This document shows, in pieces, positions 32,143-43,549 of a stretch of DNA of 64,000 nt. The stretch's first letter is position 1. Every line of letters begins with the position of its first letter. The notes below the pieces were generated by a model. That model was given only the letters and a program-made list of their open reading frames with translations. It was not told the origin of the DNA and did not search any database. A program made the translations under genes and the position numbers. Source of the DNA: Pollenia angustigena (Eukaryota; Arthropoda; Insecta; Diptera; Polleniidae); the NCBI GenBank assembly GCA_930367215.1, contig OV884060.1:12852001-12916000 (forward strand), given 5' to 3'.

Positions 32143-33390
32143 TTATACCCTTCACCACAGGTGGAAAATGGTATATATAAGTTTGTCATTCCGTTTGTAA
32201 TTTCTACAATATTGATCTTAGACCCTATAAAGTATATATATTATGGGTCCTTATGAGGAGAGAAGTTGATTTAACGATATCCGTCCGTCCGTCCGTCTGT
32301 CCGTCTTTCGTTTGATATGTGTTTTCCGGAGACTCCAGACATGATAGCGGCTACGTTGTTTTACATTTATGTCACATATAGTCCACCATTTCTTGCTATT
32401 GAAATTCAGCCAGATCGGTCCAACAATGGCTGAGATATGACCAAAAAACCACGGCTGCCTCTAATTTTGCCAAAAATCCCTTGTGGTTGTTGTATTTTTA
32501 TTACTTTTTTCTGTATATCTAGAGAACGGCAAGAGCCAAAGCTTTAAAATAAGGTACAAACATTTAGGTTATAAATGCACACCATCCTACAAAATGTGGG
32601 CGGGATTGGAGAAGTAAGCGTGGTACCTCTCATACAAAAAGTATTAAAAATTGTATAAAAACCTGCATTTTTTTACTGTTATATGACCTATGGTTACGCC
32701 TCATATATCAGAAGATCGGAAATTTTTAATAGAAAATATTTTCTGAAAAACTCGGGAAAATCGGTTCAGATACCAAAAAGTTATGACCAAAATAATAATT
32801 TTTTTTTTGAAAAATACCCATTTTCAGGAACCATAGATCTTCCCGAGTCCACGTTTTATAGCCAAAACAACTGGCAAATTTCTTCTTTAACACGTCGGTA
32901 TATAAATCTGTCAAATCGGTTAAGAAAGAAAGAGTTATGACCAAAATACTGAAATCCCAAAAATTACTCTTTTTTTTATAATTAAGATTGTTTTTTATAC
33001 CCTTCACCGAAGGTCCTACACCCTATAAAGTATGTATATTCTGGGTCCTTATGCAAAGCGAAGTTCAAATCCGGTTGTCGTGTCTTCTTACCCCCCCCAC
33101 CCTTCGCATTTGTTTACATATACTAGCATAATGCCCAATATGATTTTCGTTATCACCCTTCTTTATTATTTCATATATTTAACGAAATAATTTTAACAAA
33201 TAGAAACTAAAAACGATTTAAAAAAATATTTACCAGTTTTCGCTTTTTAAATTTCATTTATAATGAAGTTTTGTAAATATGTATGTATATGTATGTGTAC
33301 AAATTATTTAGTTGCTCTCTATTCTACTCGCACAATGGTGAAGGGTTTATAAGATTCGGCACAGCGGAATATAGCACTCTTACTTGTTCT
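32143..33390 (+). repeat. mini-me/DINE-1-like repeat, two nested or tandem copies
   Basis: A first copy starts TTATACCCTTCACCACAGG, then has CCTATAAAGTATATATATTA and a (GTCY)n tract GTCCGTCCGTCCGTCTGTCC near 32281-32305. A second start (TACCCTTCACCGAAGG, CCTATAAAGTATGTATATTC) lies at 33000. The right end carries the hairpin GATTCGGCACAGCGGAATAT followed by AGCACTCTTACTTGTT. Internal TA and GTCY microsatellite seeds are the hallmark of the dipteran mini-me/DINE-1 group, thought to be Helentron-derived. No coding capacity remains. Confidence 0.65.
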
Positions 33391-33412
33391 TATTTGTATT
33401 TGTTAGCTATTA

Positions 33413-33786
33413 CCCTGCAAATAATAGGACCAGTCCAAACACGCGTGTAAAGAGTAGTCCACAAGGGACCAGGACTAGTCCAAAACTAACCCAAACGTAT
33501 GGAAAAAACCTGGTATATTTAACATTACGATGTCCTAGGAGAGGACCATAAAACCCACGTTTGGACCACTAAGGAGTAGTTTTAAAACTACTCCATGGTG
33601 TACACAAGAGGATAAGTTTTGAAGTCGTTTAAAAACGAAAGCATGTCGTTAAAAAACGAAGACATGTCGTCTCACTACAAACACTTTTTAACAATGATAT
33701 GGTCCATGCTTGCATTACATCGGACCAGTCCATGGAGTAGTCCATTTTATCAAAATGGATCAGGTGGTCCAATTTTATTTGCAGGG
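33413..33786. repeat. 374-bp TIR element with TA flanks
   Basis: The ends CCCTGCAAATAA and TTATTTGCAGGG are inverted and each is bordered by TA (33411-33412, 33787-33788). The interior is rich in GGACTAGTCC and CCATGGAGTAGTCC-like palindromes. A diverged copy in the opposite orientation lies at 39343-39707. It sits between a mini-me-like repeat and a LINE remnant and may have cut off the 3' end of the LINE. Confidence 0.65.
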
Positions 33787-33814
33787 TACCAATGTAACCG
33801 CTAATTACTTGCAT

Positions 33815-34755
33815 TCAAGTGTCAAGAAAGCCTGCTAGGCTCAAAGTGTCGGATCTTTTCAGCCTCCGGTGACCTTCGAACTTTATTAGATCCCGAGCGA
33901 GGTAGTTGGGATGGACCATTAGTTTATCTATGTATTTGACTGAATACTTTTTAATTTCTTCCTGGATGGTAGCGATGTTAGGATCTCTGTGGATAATGTC
34001 ATTACGTATATACCATGGGGCGCAGACAATTTGCCATAATATCCTAGACTGTCTTCTTTGTAGCTTCTGGATGTTTAATGCGCATACAGTACCCCATAGT
34101 TGGATGCCATATGTCCATATTGGTTTTATGATAGACTTGTATAAGAGAACTTTGTTGTCCAAGGATAAGTTTGAGTTTCGACCGATTAGCCAATGTAGTT
34201 ATTTTCGCTTCAATATGACGAGACCAGATCAAGCGTCTGTCTATATGAATTCCCAAGTACTAAAGATGGTTTTCTACCGGAACAGTGATGTTATTTATTT
34301 TTACAGCTGGGCACGTTTGTCTTCTGAGCGTGAAAGTTAAGTGAACTCATTTAGCCGGGTTAACCTTTATTTTCCATTTTTCTAGCCAGGCCTCTAGTTC
34401 ATTTATGGGGGACTGTAAATGCTGCGATGCAACTTTTGGGGCCTGATTAACACTTATAAATGCTGTGTCGTCTGCAAACGTAGAAGTATGTGTGCTCGGG
34501 CTTGTTGGCATCTCAGCTGTATTTATTATATACAGTAACGGCCCTAATATGCTGCCTTGAGGGACACCAGTAGATATTTTTTTGGTAGGGGAGTATTGGT
34601 TTTTTGATCGTACCATGAATGTTCTGCCAGTTAAATAGCTCGCAAGGAATTTGTGGAAGCATTCGTGTTATTTTAATAAGCAGCCCATCATGCCAAACTT
34701 TGTCGAATGCTTGGGAAATGTCTATAAACAGTGCATAGTTTATGACTTTCAGCAA
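33815..34755 (-). pseudogene. Jockey-clade LINE reverse transcriptase, 5'-truncated and frameshifted
   Basis: Reading down the - strand, the order is ALFIDISQAFDKVWHDGLL (palm A motif), then STGVPQGSILGPLLY, then STFADDTAFIS with the catalytic FADD. LGIHIDRRLIWSRHI, SIIKPIWTYGIQLWGT and IHRDPNIATIQEEI follow. These are the ordered RT motifs of jockey-type LINEs. At least three frame changes (near 34550, 34300 and 34100) and the missing endonuclease domain show that it is dead. It ends in a stop at 33815 close to the neighbouring TIR element, with no poly-A tail visible. Confidence 0.88.
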
Positions 34756-35128
34756 GACAAAAGCATTTTTTCAAATCTTTACAAAATTACTAAATAACTT
34801 AATTTTTTTCACTGGTATAACTAAATTCGAATGTTTAGCGGGTAAAAAAGCGTAAATTCGGAAACCTTTAATCTCAAAAACTAAAAGAGATACAAAATAA
34901 CTGTAATACTTATCGTTGTTCTTTTGGAAAATAAGTGGACAGATGTCTGGAACTTTTTTGGAATTCGGCTCTTTTAGGGTGAAAACGGGTAAAACCTGAA
35001 TTTTGGTACGTTCATTGACATATTCGTACTAAATTATGGCCACCCACTAAAATACTGCAATTTTTGATACTTTATTTCAGAAAAATGCATGAAATCTTTA
35101 TTTCGATCGATAGTACGGTCCATATAAT

Positions 35129-35803
35129 TTAATGTTTGAAGATTATTTCATGCAAATGTTGCCCGTGACTGCGCGTCAAGTGTTCCATCCGCTTAGACCA
35201 ATTTTGGCATACTTTTTCCAACATTGCGGCTGGTATCTTATGAATTAATGGTTCAATGTTGTCTTCCAATGCGTCAATTGAAGCGGGCATGTGTGTATAG
35301 ACATGAGCTTTACCATAGCCCCACAAAAATAGTCTTAAGGCGTTAAATCGCACGATCTAGGCGCCCAATTGACCGGTCCCGAACGTGAAATAAAATGTTC
35401 ACCGAACTCGCCTGTCAATAAGTCCATTGTTAAGCGTGCTGTGTGGCATGTGGCACCGTCTTGTTGAAACCAAATGTCATGCAAGTCAAGCGCTTGCATT
35501 TTGGGCAAAAAAAGTTGGATATCATCGTACGGTCCAATGATGCCACCAGCCCATAAACCGCAACCAAACTGCGAGTTTTTCTGGATGCATTGGTAGCTCT
35601 TGCAATGCTTCTGGCTGTTCTTCTCTCGAAAATCGGCAATTCTGCTTATTAGCGTAGCCATTGAGCCAAAAATGAGCTTTGTCGCTGAACGCAAGAAGCG
35701 CGCGATGAACTTTCTTAACAGAGCACGCATTTTGATAATAAAATTCCATAATTTGGAAGCGTTGCTCGTTTGTAAGACGATTCATGGTTAAATTATAGAC
35801 CAA
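35129..35803 (-). pseudogene. Mariner-like transposase with internal deletion
   Basis: The - strand starts with the DUF4817-type N-terminus (RLTNEQRFQIMEFYYQNACS), then jumps directly from KVHRALL to SDKAHFWLNGYA, missing roughly the second quarter. IGPY, DIWFQQDGATCHTA, NWAPRSCDLTP, LFLWGYGKAHVYT and the C-terminal RSHGQHLHEIIFKH follow, spread over three overlapping frames. The three catalytic Asp positions can be seen. It is the best preserved of the three related relics in this window but cannot be translated as one protein. Confidence 0.85.
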
Positions 35804-36430
35804 ACTGAAGATGTTTGAAAGCGAAACAAAACACGAAACGTTCGTCAGCTGTTTAAACCAGTGTTGCCAAAAAGATAATAGCTAAAAAATCACCCATTAT
35901 AAGGGAACTTTTTGGTACTTTTTTTGTTCTCTAACTGTTACTTTTTGAATTTTCTTAAGTATTGGACCTAGAAACATTAAATTCAAGATGCAATGTGTAC
36001 ATATTTTGGACCAATACGGGAAATTTACTTTCTTTTATTTGCTTTTGTGTTCTATGAGTGGTACTTTTTTAATTTTCTATACTATTGAACCTAGAAACAC
36101 AAAATTATAGGTTAAATTTGTTAAAACTTAGGAACATAAACTTTGGCATATAAATATGTTTATGAAAGAAAAGGCCCGATAACAAATATGCGGGTTAAAT
36201 GCTGGAACTTAAACAAGTTAAAACCTGGAAAAATAAACTTTGGCATACGAATATGTTCACAAAGAAAAAGGAGACGCTAAAGAAGTAGCGGGTTAAATGC
36301 TAGTTAAAAATTAAAATTATTAGGGGGGCACACAAAACGAATTATAACAACTTAAAATACATTCATACCACCAAAATTTGTTCGCAAACAATTTTTTTTT
36401 TTCTTATCAAATTTATGAATGACAACAAAA
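35804..36430. other. AT-rich spacer with repeated TTTTTGGTACTTTTT motifs
   Basis: There is no gene. The phrases GGACCTAGAAACATTAAATT and GAACCTAGAAACACAAAATT (35965 and 36088) and AAACTTTGGCATA (36140 and 36235) are imperfect direct repeats, suggesting old local duplications. Similar AAAAGTACCAAAAAG phrases occur near 57740-57860. Confidence 0.35.
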
Positions 36431-36449
36431 AATATAAACCAAAATTCAT

Positions 36450-36810
36450 AATAATTAGTATCGTTGAACTGTTTATGGTTTTTGATCCAAATTTCGATAT
36501 ATTTAATAAGGCTAAAGTTCATCAAATTTAATTTTCATTGAATTAGTTTTTATAAAGAAAGGAATTTTGCAAGATGAAACTAACCAAAATGTTTCAATTG
36601 AAACATGTTAGCTTAACCAGTCCGTGAAGGCCTGGGTTCTAGCCCCGCGGCAGTCAAGAATGAAAAATAATCAATAAATTTTAATTAATTTCATTTTGCA
36701 AAATATCTTTCTTAATAAAAAATAATTCAACGAAAATTCAATTTGATGAGCTTTAGCCCAATTAAAACAATCAAAATTTGGATCAAAATTCATAAGTTTA
36801 GAAAATTTTG
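36450..36810. repeat. Palindromic copy of the tRNA-like dispersed family
   Basis: The tail (ATCCAAATTT... GGCTAAAGTTCATCAAATTTAATTTTCATTG... AGAAAGGAATTTT) occurs at 36485-36580, and again inverted at 36685-36790. A centre with AGTCCGTGAAGGCCTGGGTTCTAGCCCCGC lies between them. The centre resembles a tRNA T-arm (box B with one mismatch). Related copies are at 38271, 38839, 55785, 59456 and 63098. Confidence 0.5.
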
Positions 36811-36899
36811 ATTGTAGGAACTAAATAACAAAAAATTTAATGGCCTTAAAAAAATTTTGTTTCGGTGTATTATAAAGAGTAGATTTAAGAAAAAGCTCT

Positions 36900-37970
36900 C
36901 TTTATCTAAGACAACTTAAGCAAAATAAACGTTTTTTTTCACCAATACCTTTTTATCAAACTTTTGCATAAAAACTTTTTCAAGCATAACCTTTCAGTTA
37001 TCGATATTATTAATTTCTTACAAATCCAACAAGTAATTCAATATTTTTATTTCTTCTCTTGTAATCACTCAACAACAAACATTTTCGTCAACCATAATTT
37101 TACCCCATTCTATGCTTTTAGTTGGTTTCATTTTTCTGTCCTTTCCAAACTCCTTTTTACAACTCAAATAAAAACTTTCCACCTTGTTAAACTTTTGTAA
37201 GAATTTTGTGTAGTCTTTATAAGATTAAATGACAAAAATAAATTTGATTAATGAATATTTTACCAGGGGAGAAAAGAACAAACTCGAGACAGGACATAAT
37301 ATAATGAAACAAACTATTTAGGGAGAGACAACAAAACATCCTTGGAATGTTTAACTTTATACTGAAATTTTATTGAAAAGATGTTTAAGAAAGTATGCAG
37401 AGTAAAGATTTTCATGTTCGTTTTCATTTGAAAACGATACTAAGGATAATTTAGCGCAACACACATACACTTAGTTTTTGAGGAAGTCATGTTTGATTTT
37501 TGTGATTTTTTATGGTTTTTGTGGGAATGTTGGAAATGTAGTATTGGAAATTACCTGAAAGTTTGTATTAAATTTTTTATATATATTTTTCATTAAAGAT
37601 TAAGCAGTCTTTTGAATAAGACCAAGTTAAAATGTTTTACTCGGCTGTGCCGAATACTTGATACCCTCCAGCAAAAACAAAAATACTTTACAGTTTAACC
37701 CTTAAAGGTTACTTTTCATTTAAGTAAATTAAAGTAACTCTTTGTTGAATCGATAAACTTAAAAAAAAACATTATAGTAGAACGATTTTTAAAGTGAAAA
37801 CTTAACAAAAAAAATTTTAGTTAAGCATTTTCCCAATAAAAATTTTTATCATTTTGCGAAGCACTAAAGGTACATTTAACAAAATAAGCGCACAATTATG
37901 CGCTACGCAATAAGACATACAGAAATTCAGTAAAGTAAGTGAAAAAACTCTCAACAACTTTTATAAAAAA
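36900..37970. other. AT-rich intron sequence with one dispersed-repeat end
   Basis: There is no gene. CTCGGCTGTGCCGAATACTTGATACCCTCC at 37640-37669 is the inverted end of the mini-me-like family. The rest is AT-rich sequence. Confidence 0.35.
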
Positions 37971-37979
37971 AAAATAACA

Positions 37980-38267
37980 TTTCAAGTGCTACGGCATTCC
38001 CTTACTACGAAGTAGGTTTGTAAGGGAGAATACTAAAAATTAACTGTATCAAAACATTCAGTGTGTAAAGCTGATCGTTACATCCAACAATTTTTTTTAT
38101 GAGCTGAATAATGCGCTTCATGTGTCAAAAATGTATTGCTTCAAAGTGGGAACTCGCCATATAAAATTCATGTCTTCCGTATGCGCAATGGTGAGCGCAA
38201 CTCTTATGTTTCTCCCTTACAAACCTGCTTCGTTGGAAGCTCCAATTTTTACTGGGTTATTAAACAA
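37980..38267. repeat. CCCAGTAAAA-family element, inverted orientation
   Basis: It ends CCAATTTTTACTGGG at 38267. Internally GAAGTAGGTTTGTAAGGGAGAA (near 38009) faces TTCTCCCTTACAAACCTGCTTC (near 38210), the same hairpin as in the 30449 copy. The left end is uncertain. Confidence 0.45.
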
Positions 38268-38270
38268 CAA

Positions 38271-38600
38271 AATAAAAATAATTAGTATTGTGGTTATTTT
38301 GTTGAACTATTTATAGTTTTTAATCCAAATTTTTTAATATTTTTAATTAGGCTTAAGTTCATGAAATTTAATTGTTATTAAATTATTTTTGTGAAGAAAG
38401 GAATTTTACAACATGAAAATTAATTAAAATTGTTATTGATAATCTTTCATTCTTGACGTGGCTCGGGCTCGAACCCTGGCCGGCAGGTTACCATGACATG
38501 TTTCGATCGCAACCACTCGATCTCCTCAGATGGATTTGCCGTCTTACACTCGCAGCCATCGACGACTGCTGACGTCACTAGTCAAACATCAATCCTTAAA
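38271..38600 (-). repeat. tRNA-like dispersed repeat, copy B
   Basis: On the - strand a head near 38445-38560 contains GGGTTCGAGCCCG (box B-like) and a GAGTGGTTGCGATCG segment resembling box A. A tail shared with the other copies follows, ending AATACTAATTATT. The head-plus-tail arrangement suggests a tRNA-derived SINE, but the clover-leaf cannot be completed. Confidence 0.5.
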
Positions 38601-38838
38601 CCAAATTGTATTTTAACATTTGGTAGATCGAAATTTGCTTTCCTGAATGATTATCCATTTTAATTGATTTTACATGTTTTTTCCTTTACTTCTGTTTTTT
38701 CGTACTTTTGTCAAGAATTTTTCTTGAAGTCCAAGTACATTTTTTGTTTTTTCACTTTGTCTTTCTCTTTTCTGTTGACCTTTTTTCAGCACAACTTGAA
38801 GGACAAATGTACACATAGAGCTCGTGCCTTAGCTTTAA

Positions 38839-39040
38839 CAATAATTAGTATTGTGGTTATTTTGTTGAACTATTTATGGTTTTTAATCCAAATTTTTTAA
38901 TATTTTTAATTAGGCTTAAGTTCATGAAATTTAATTGTTATTAAATTATTTTTGTGAAGAAAGGAATTTTACAACATGAAAATTAATTAAAATTGTTATT
39001 GATAATCTTTCATTCTTGACGTGGCTCGGGCTCGAACCCA
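38839..39040 (-). repeat. tRNA-like dispersed repeat, copy C (truncated)
   Basis: It is almost identical to copy B over about 195 bp from the tail end to GGCTCGGGCTCGAACCC, where it stops abruptly. The high identity of B and C, 568 bp apart, suggests local duplication or recent activity. Confidence 0.6.
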
Positions 39041-39342
39041 AAATAAACATAAAAAATAAAAGTTCTTCTTCCCTATCAAAGTAATTTTCGTGGGAATACA
39101 AAATTTCAATTAAAAAGATTTTGTTTGTCGTGCTTTATTCCCAATTCCTAATTCCCAAGGGATAAGCTATTTCTCTCTTTTAAAATTTGATACGAATTTT
39201 AACACTTTTTGTGTTTTTAAATTAATTATTTTCTTAAAGCTTTCATCGTCAGCTAACATTGTTGAAAAAAGAGCTTAATTTGAATACACAATAAAAACGT
39301 ATATGATAAAGTGCAATTGAGCTTCGTCGATTCGACGAACAG

Positions 39343-39707
39343 TATATTGTACTACCTGATCTATTTTGATCAAATGGACTGCCACTTGGACTGTTCCAAT
39401 GTAATGCAAGCATGGACCATGTTATTGTTAAAAAGTGTTTGTAGTGAGACGACATGTCTTCGTTTTTAAACGACATGTTTTCGTTTTTAAACGACTTAAA
39501 AACTAATCCTCTGCAGTATACCATGGAGTAGTCTTAAAAATACTCCTATGTAATCCAAAGCTGCGTTATATAGTCCTGCCCTTGGACATCGTAATGTTAA
39601 ATAGACCATGTATTTTCCATACGTTTGGGCTACTTTTGGACTAGTCCTAGTGCCTTGTGGGCTACATTTTACACGCGTGTTTGGACTAGTCCTATTCTTT
39701 GCAGGGC
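39343..39707. repeat. Second, inverted copy of the CCCTGCAAA TIR element
   Basis: It shares with 33413-33786, in reverse orientation, GACATGTCTTCG, GCAAGCATGGACCAT, CATCGTAATGTTAAATA, TTTGGACTAGTCCTA and the end CTTTGCAGGG. The distal end is degraded. Confidence 0.55.
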
Positions 39708-40025
39708 TTATATAAGACTAATAGCCAAATATGCAGGGCTGCCACGATTTATCGTAATTTGGACGAGTTTTTGTTCCAAAATAGGCAAAGTGCCTATTTG
39801 CTGATTTACGATACGAAATTTCGATTTTTTTTAGCCTCCAAAGTCTGAATAAAACATTAAATTTCCTGTCACGGGACATTTTCTTTCGCTTGGCAAGAGC
39901 GTCAACGTTTTTAACGAATAGTAGTGATAGCTTTCTTGTTTAATAAAACCCACAAATATTAAATAAAATTAGAGATAAAAACGCTAGATTGACCAAAAAG
40001 TAGCTAAATCGCCATTATTAATTAA

Positions 40026-41122
40026 CAGGGAAACCAGAAATATGCACTAAAAAACACGTTTTATGCGCATTAAATAGGCAGTAAAAACTGGAAAATATGC
40101 CCTGAAAAATGTTAAAAATATGCCCTAAAAAATCAAAAATTGCAAATTTGAAAACAAAATATTGAACAATTTAATAACAAAATTTGAAAAAAAAAAACCA
40201 AAAAATATAATCGCTTAAGCCCATATTAGGTTTAAATTCATATAAGAGATGCTTGCGCCGACTATTATGGAGATATTAACATCCATATGGGTTTTTGTCT
40301 TAAAAGGGTATTAGGAACGACCGCTAAATTGTTAACAAATGTTAACATTTAAAGGAAGTTAAAGCTATTTATGGATGGGAGCTTTGAGCAAATGTGAAAC
40401 GATTCAAAAATAATTTAAGTTGCAGGAAAATATTTTTGGGGCGAATTTAATTTAAGTACCATTATAATTAGATGGCTTACTGACACAAAGAGTCTTATTT
40501 GGAAAGAAACTTGTATGGGGAATATGTGAAATTAAAGACCGATTCTCACCATTTATACAGACCTCGTCCATATTTGATTAAATTATCTACAAAATTGGAA
40601 CTTGTACTTTGAGCACAGGGTTAACGTGGGCAGACAACCAGCCAGATGGACGGATGGACATCGTTAGATCACTTTAAAGAGAGATTTTAAGTCAATCGGT
40701 TTACTAAAAGATTGGTCTACATTTCTACATATTATACACATCGCATTACATTTATTCTTAATGACAACCTGCTTTGTCTTACAATTTGAGAGTAAAAATT
40801 AAATGTTGATGGCGAAATTGAAGTAACAGAATTTCGAAACAAAAAAAATTATTTTCTGCGAAAGCTCCTTTAAGCATCTAAAAAAATTTATCATGTATCA
40901 AAATATGCCTTAAAAAGGCAAATATGCGCTATAAACTTAAAATATGCTGCAAGAAAGCTTTATTATGCACAAAAATGCTGCTAACGGTAAAATATGCAAA
41001 AATATGCACTTACACATCGATGCCAAAATTCATTAAAGGGTCTAAAATGGATGAATATATTGTTTGTGCCTTCATTGCTCGCACAAGGAAATACATGCAA
41101 TTGCATATTTTTGGTTTCCCTG
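40026..41122. mobile_element. hAT-like non-autonomous element with AAATATGC repeats
   Basis: The terminal inverted repeats CAGGGAAACCAGAAATATGC and, from the right, CAGGGAAACCAAAAATATGC fit the CAG(R)G...CYCTG form of hAT ends. The flanking octamers TTAATTAA (40018-40025) and TTAAATAA (41123-41130) match at seven of eight bases. A TTAA-only duplication is the alternative reading. AAATATGC recurs many times near both ends in both orientations, resembling subterminal transposase-binding repeats. It has no transposase. A second copy starts at 49862. Confidence 0.65.
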
Positions 41123-41539
41123 TTAAATAACATTAGCGGGCAACTTCACTATTAACGAGCTGTCATAATCGGTTTTTCCAAACGCGTGCCGCTTTTGTTT
41201 AGGTACGTCTGTAATATGCAAGTCTTAAGAAAATATTTAAATGATTATTTTCACAGTGCAAAAACAACAATGAGTGAGGCATCTTCTACGATTAAAAAAT
41301 GCTGTCATCGACCATGAAAGACAGCCTTCATGAAACTCCCAGTGTCTCTTACACGATATAAAATGCTAGCTGAGAATGGAGTAATTATGTTTTTGTTTGA
41401 ATGTATTTTTTTATAAAAATCGAACAACTTACAAATGTTAATTTTTGAGGAGAGGGGAATTTGATTTTGTTTGAAATTTTAATAAGCTCTTGCTTCGTTC
41501 TTAATTCGATCCTAAAGCCGTGTTTTTATTTTTATGGAA

Positions 41540-41650
41540 GTGGGTGCCCCGGTAGGCTAGCTGGTAGTGAGCTAGTCTATCAGTACGATGATGCGGGTTC
41601 GATTCCCGCCAGAGACTCTGGTCTCCTGCAGACAAGCGTAAAGCTTCGCG
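41540..41650 (+). repeat. tRNA-like sequence (SINE head or tRNA relic)
   Basis: GGCTAGCTGGTAGTGAGC resembles a tRNA D-arm/box A. ATCA-GTACGA-TGAT forms an anticodon-like stem with a six-base loop. GCGGGTTCGATTCCCGC is a perfect T-arm including box B. The acceptor stem does not pair, and downstream sequence to about 41775 may be a SINE body. It is therefore not called a functional tRNA. Confidence 0.55.
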
Positions 41651-41775
41651 GGAATAGCTTAGGGAAAAAAGTAAAGGAAAAGGTTTGGAGGCCGTCAGCC
41701 AAAGTCGATAAGGTAATCATCGAATTTGATAGAATCATCTTCAGTTACCATAAGATCGTCTTTGATTACGGTTAG

Positions 41776-42530
41776 TCGAACTTTAACAGACCCACTACGT
41801 TATTTATGCTGCTATAAATGAATTCTTCTTAATGTTATACATAAACGTAATGACAAACTTATTATACCCTTATGTTATAGTGAAGGATATAAAACCTATG
41901 TCTCCTTTTCTTTTGAAGTTTTTATGGATTTTTTGTTTTGGAATTTTACGATTTCTCTTATTAGTTCTCAGAACTTGTTTTCATTTTGGTATTTACTAAT
42001 TTTAAGGCTGCTTAGCAACTATTTAAGATTTCATTAAAAAAAAAATTAACAGAAATGTTATTACAAAATAAAAAAAATATTTGCACAGTATTACAGTTTT
42101 TAATATATTTGAATAAAAATGTGTATATGAATTTTGAAAATATTAAATGTTTTTGATAATTTCCTTAAACCTAAAATAAAAATTGGCCGCTTTATTCTTT
42201 CCAAGGGGTAAATTCATTAAAACGGTGGTTTCAATACTACAACAAGTACCTACAACACCAAAAACACAACACTATATTTTATTTGTTGCTTTCATTGGTC
42301 GATATGTCAAAAACACAAGCAACTTTTCACATTCCTTTCGCTAAGTAGGAAAAAAGGTAGCTCAGCCTTGATTCGTTCCATGTATGACATAAAGGGAAAA
42401 AAATGCAGCAGAAAATTTAGAAATTAAATGTTCGCGCCTATCCGTATGCTATAAACAACTCGAAAAAAAACTACTCTGTTACGGAAGAAAACTACAAAAT
42501 CAATCCATTTTCCTATCACATATCGTTAAT
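41776..42530. other. AT-rich intron sequence, nothing recognised
   Basis: No frame or bounded repeat is supported. A partial mini-me-like start (ATTATACCCTTATGTTATAGTGAAGG) lies at 41865. Confidence 0.35.
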
Positions 42531-43035
42531 CTAAAGCTAAGATCCCACTATCGGCGCATTGTACCAATTTTTGTCTTATTTCATGCGCCGATAGTGTGAA
42601 CGGTCAAAATTTTTTAAAATGTGACAATCTGGGCCGAAATTATGCTGAGTGTGGACAATCAAAATTAACCATGATGCGCCGATAATATGAACACTCTTTT
42701 GTACAATGTGGAGCAATCAAAATGTTTAATATGTACCGATTTTTTTATCGGCCACTTGTGTGCCTATAACAGTCGCCAATCAGCGCCGATACAGGGGATG
42801 GCAAAACGAAATTTTTTAATTGCACCAACTGGCTACTAAAATTTTACTTTTTTGAGCTTAATTGTACCAAAATTACATTTGTTTTATCCATTATTTATAT
42901 ATTAAAACTTTAAATAGTAAATTTGTACTGTTAAATGAAAGAAAACAATTCGCTTTAACGAAAACATTGCAGTTGTATCGATGTTGCCATCTCTGGTTTG
43001 TAAATATCTGTTTATAAAACAACAATTACAAAAAA

Positions 43036-43492
43036 AAAAGTAAGAAAGTATAGTCGGTCAAGCCCGACCATATGATACCCTACACAACAGTATTAATAAA
43101 CACATCATGCTAATGTGTCCGTATTAATATGGTTTTATCTATGTCGGTTTGATAGTTTCTGAGAGGCAGAAATTGCCTCCTATCTTCCCTCGTTGTCCTA
43201 CCATTCGGCCCATTTTCAACAGGCATGGTCCTTGTACCAATAAGAACCTATATCCTAAATTTTATTAAATTATCTTCAAAACTGCGACCTGTACTTTGCG
43301 CACAAGGTTACATGGACAGCCAGCCAGCCTGCCAGCCAGCCGTACAGACATCGTTAGTTCGACTCAGAAAGTGATTCTAACTTGATCGGTATACTTTAAG
43401 GTGGATCTAGGATCAATATTTTAAGGGGTTACACACATCAGCTCAAATGCTTAATACCCTCTCCCCTATTGCGGTGTGGGTATAAAAACAAG
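43036..43492. repeat. AGTATAGTCGG...GTGGGTATAA dispersed repeat
   Basis: It starts AAGTATAGTCGGTCAAGCCC, contains GATACCCTACACAACAG, and has a (CAGC)n-like stretch CAGCCAGCCTGCCAGCCAGC. It ends ATACCCTCTCCCC...GGTGTGGGTATAA, where ATACCC/GGGTAT pair. Parts of the same sequence occur at 27537, 40600-40720 and 50340-50460. Confidence 0.5.
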
Positions 43493-43549
43493 TGCAGTAA
43501 GTTTGAATAAAATTAAATACATTTTTTTATTTTATCTATTATATTAGAG

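Noticed and set aside
33906..34340. 144-codon plus-strand frame
   Set aside because: It is antisense to the jockey reverse transcriptase remnant, whose ordered motifs are clear on the minus strand.
41540..41650. Functional tRNA gene
   Set aside because: The T-arm and anticodon-like arm are good, but the acceptor stem does not pair and the anticodon loop has six bases.
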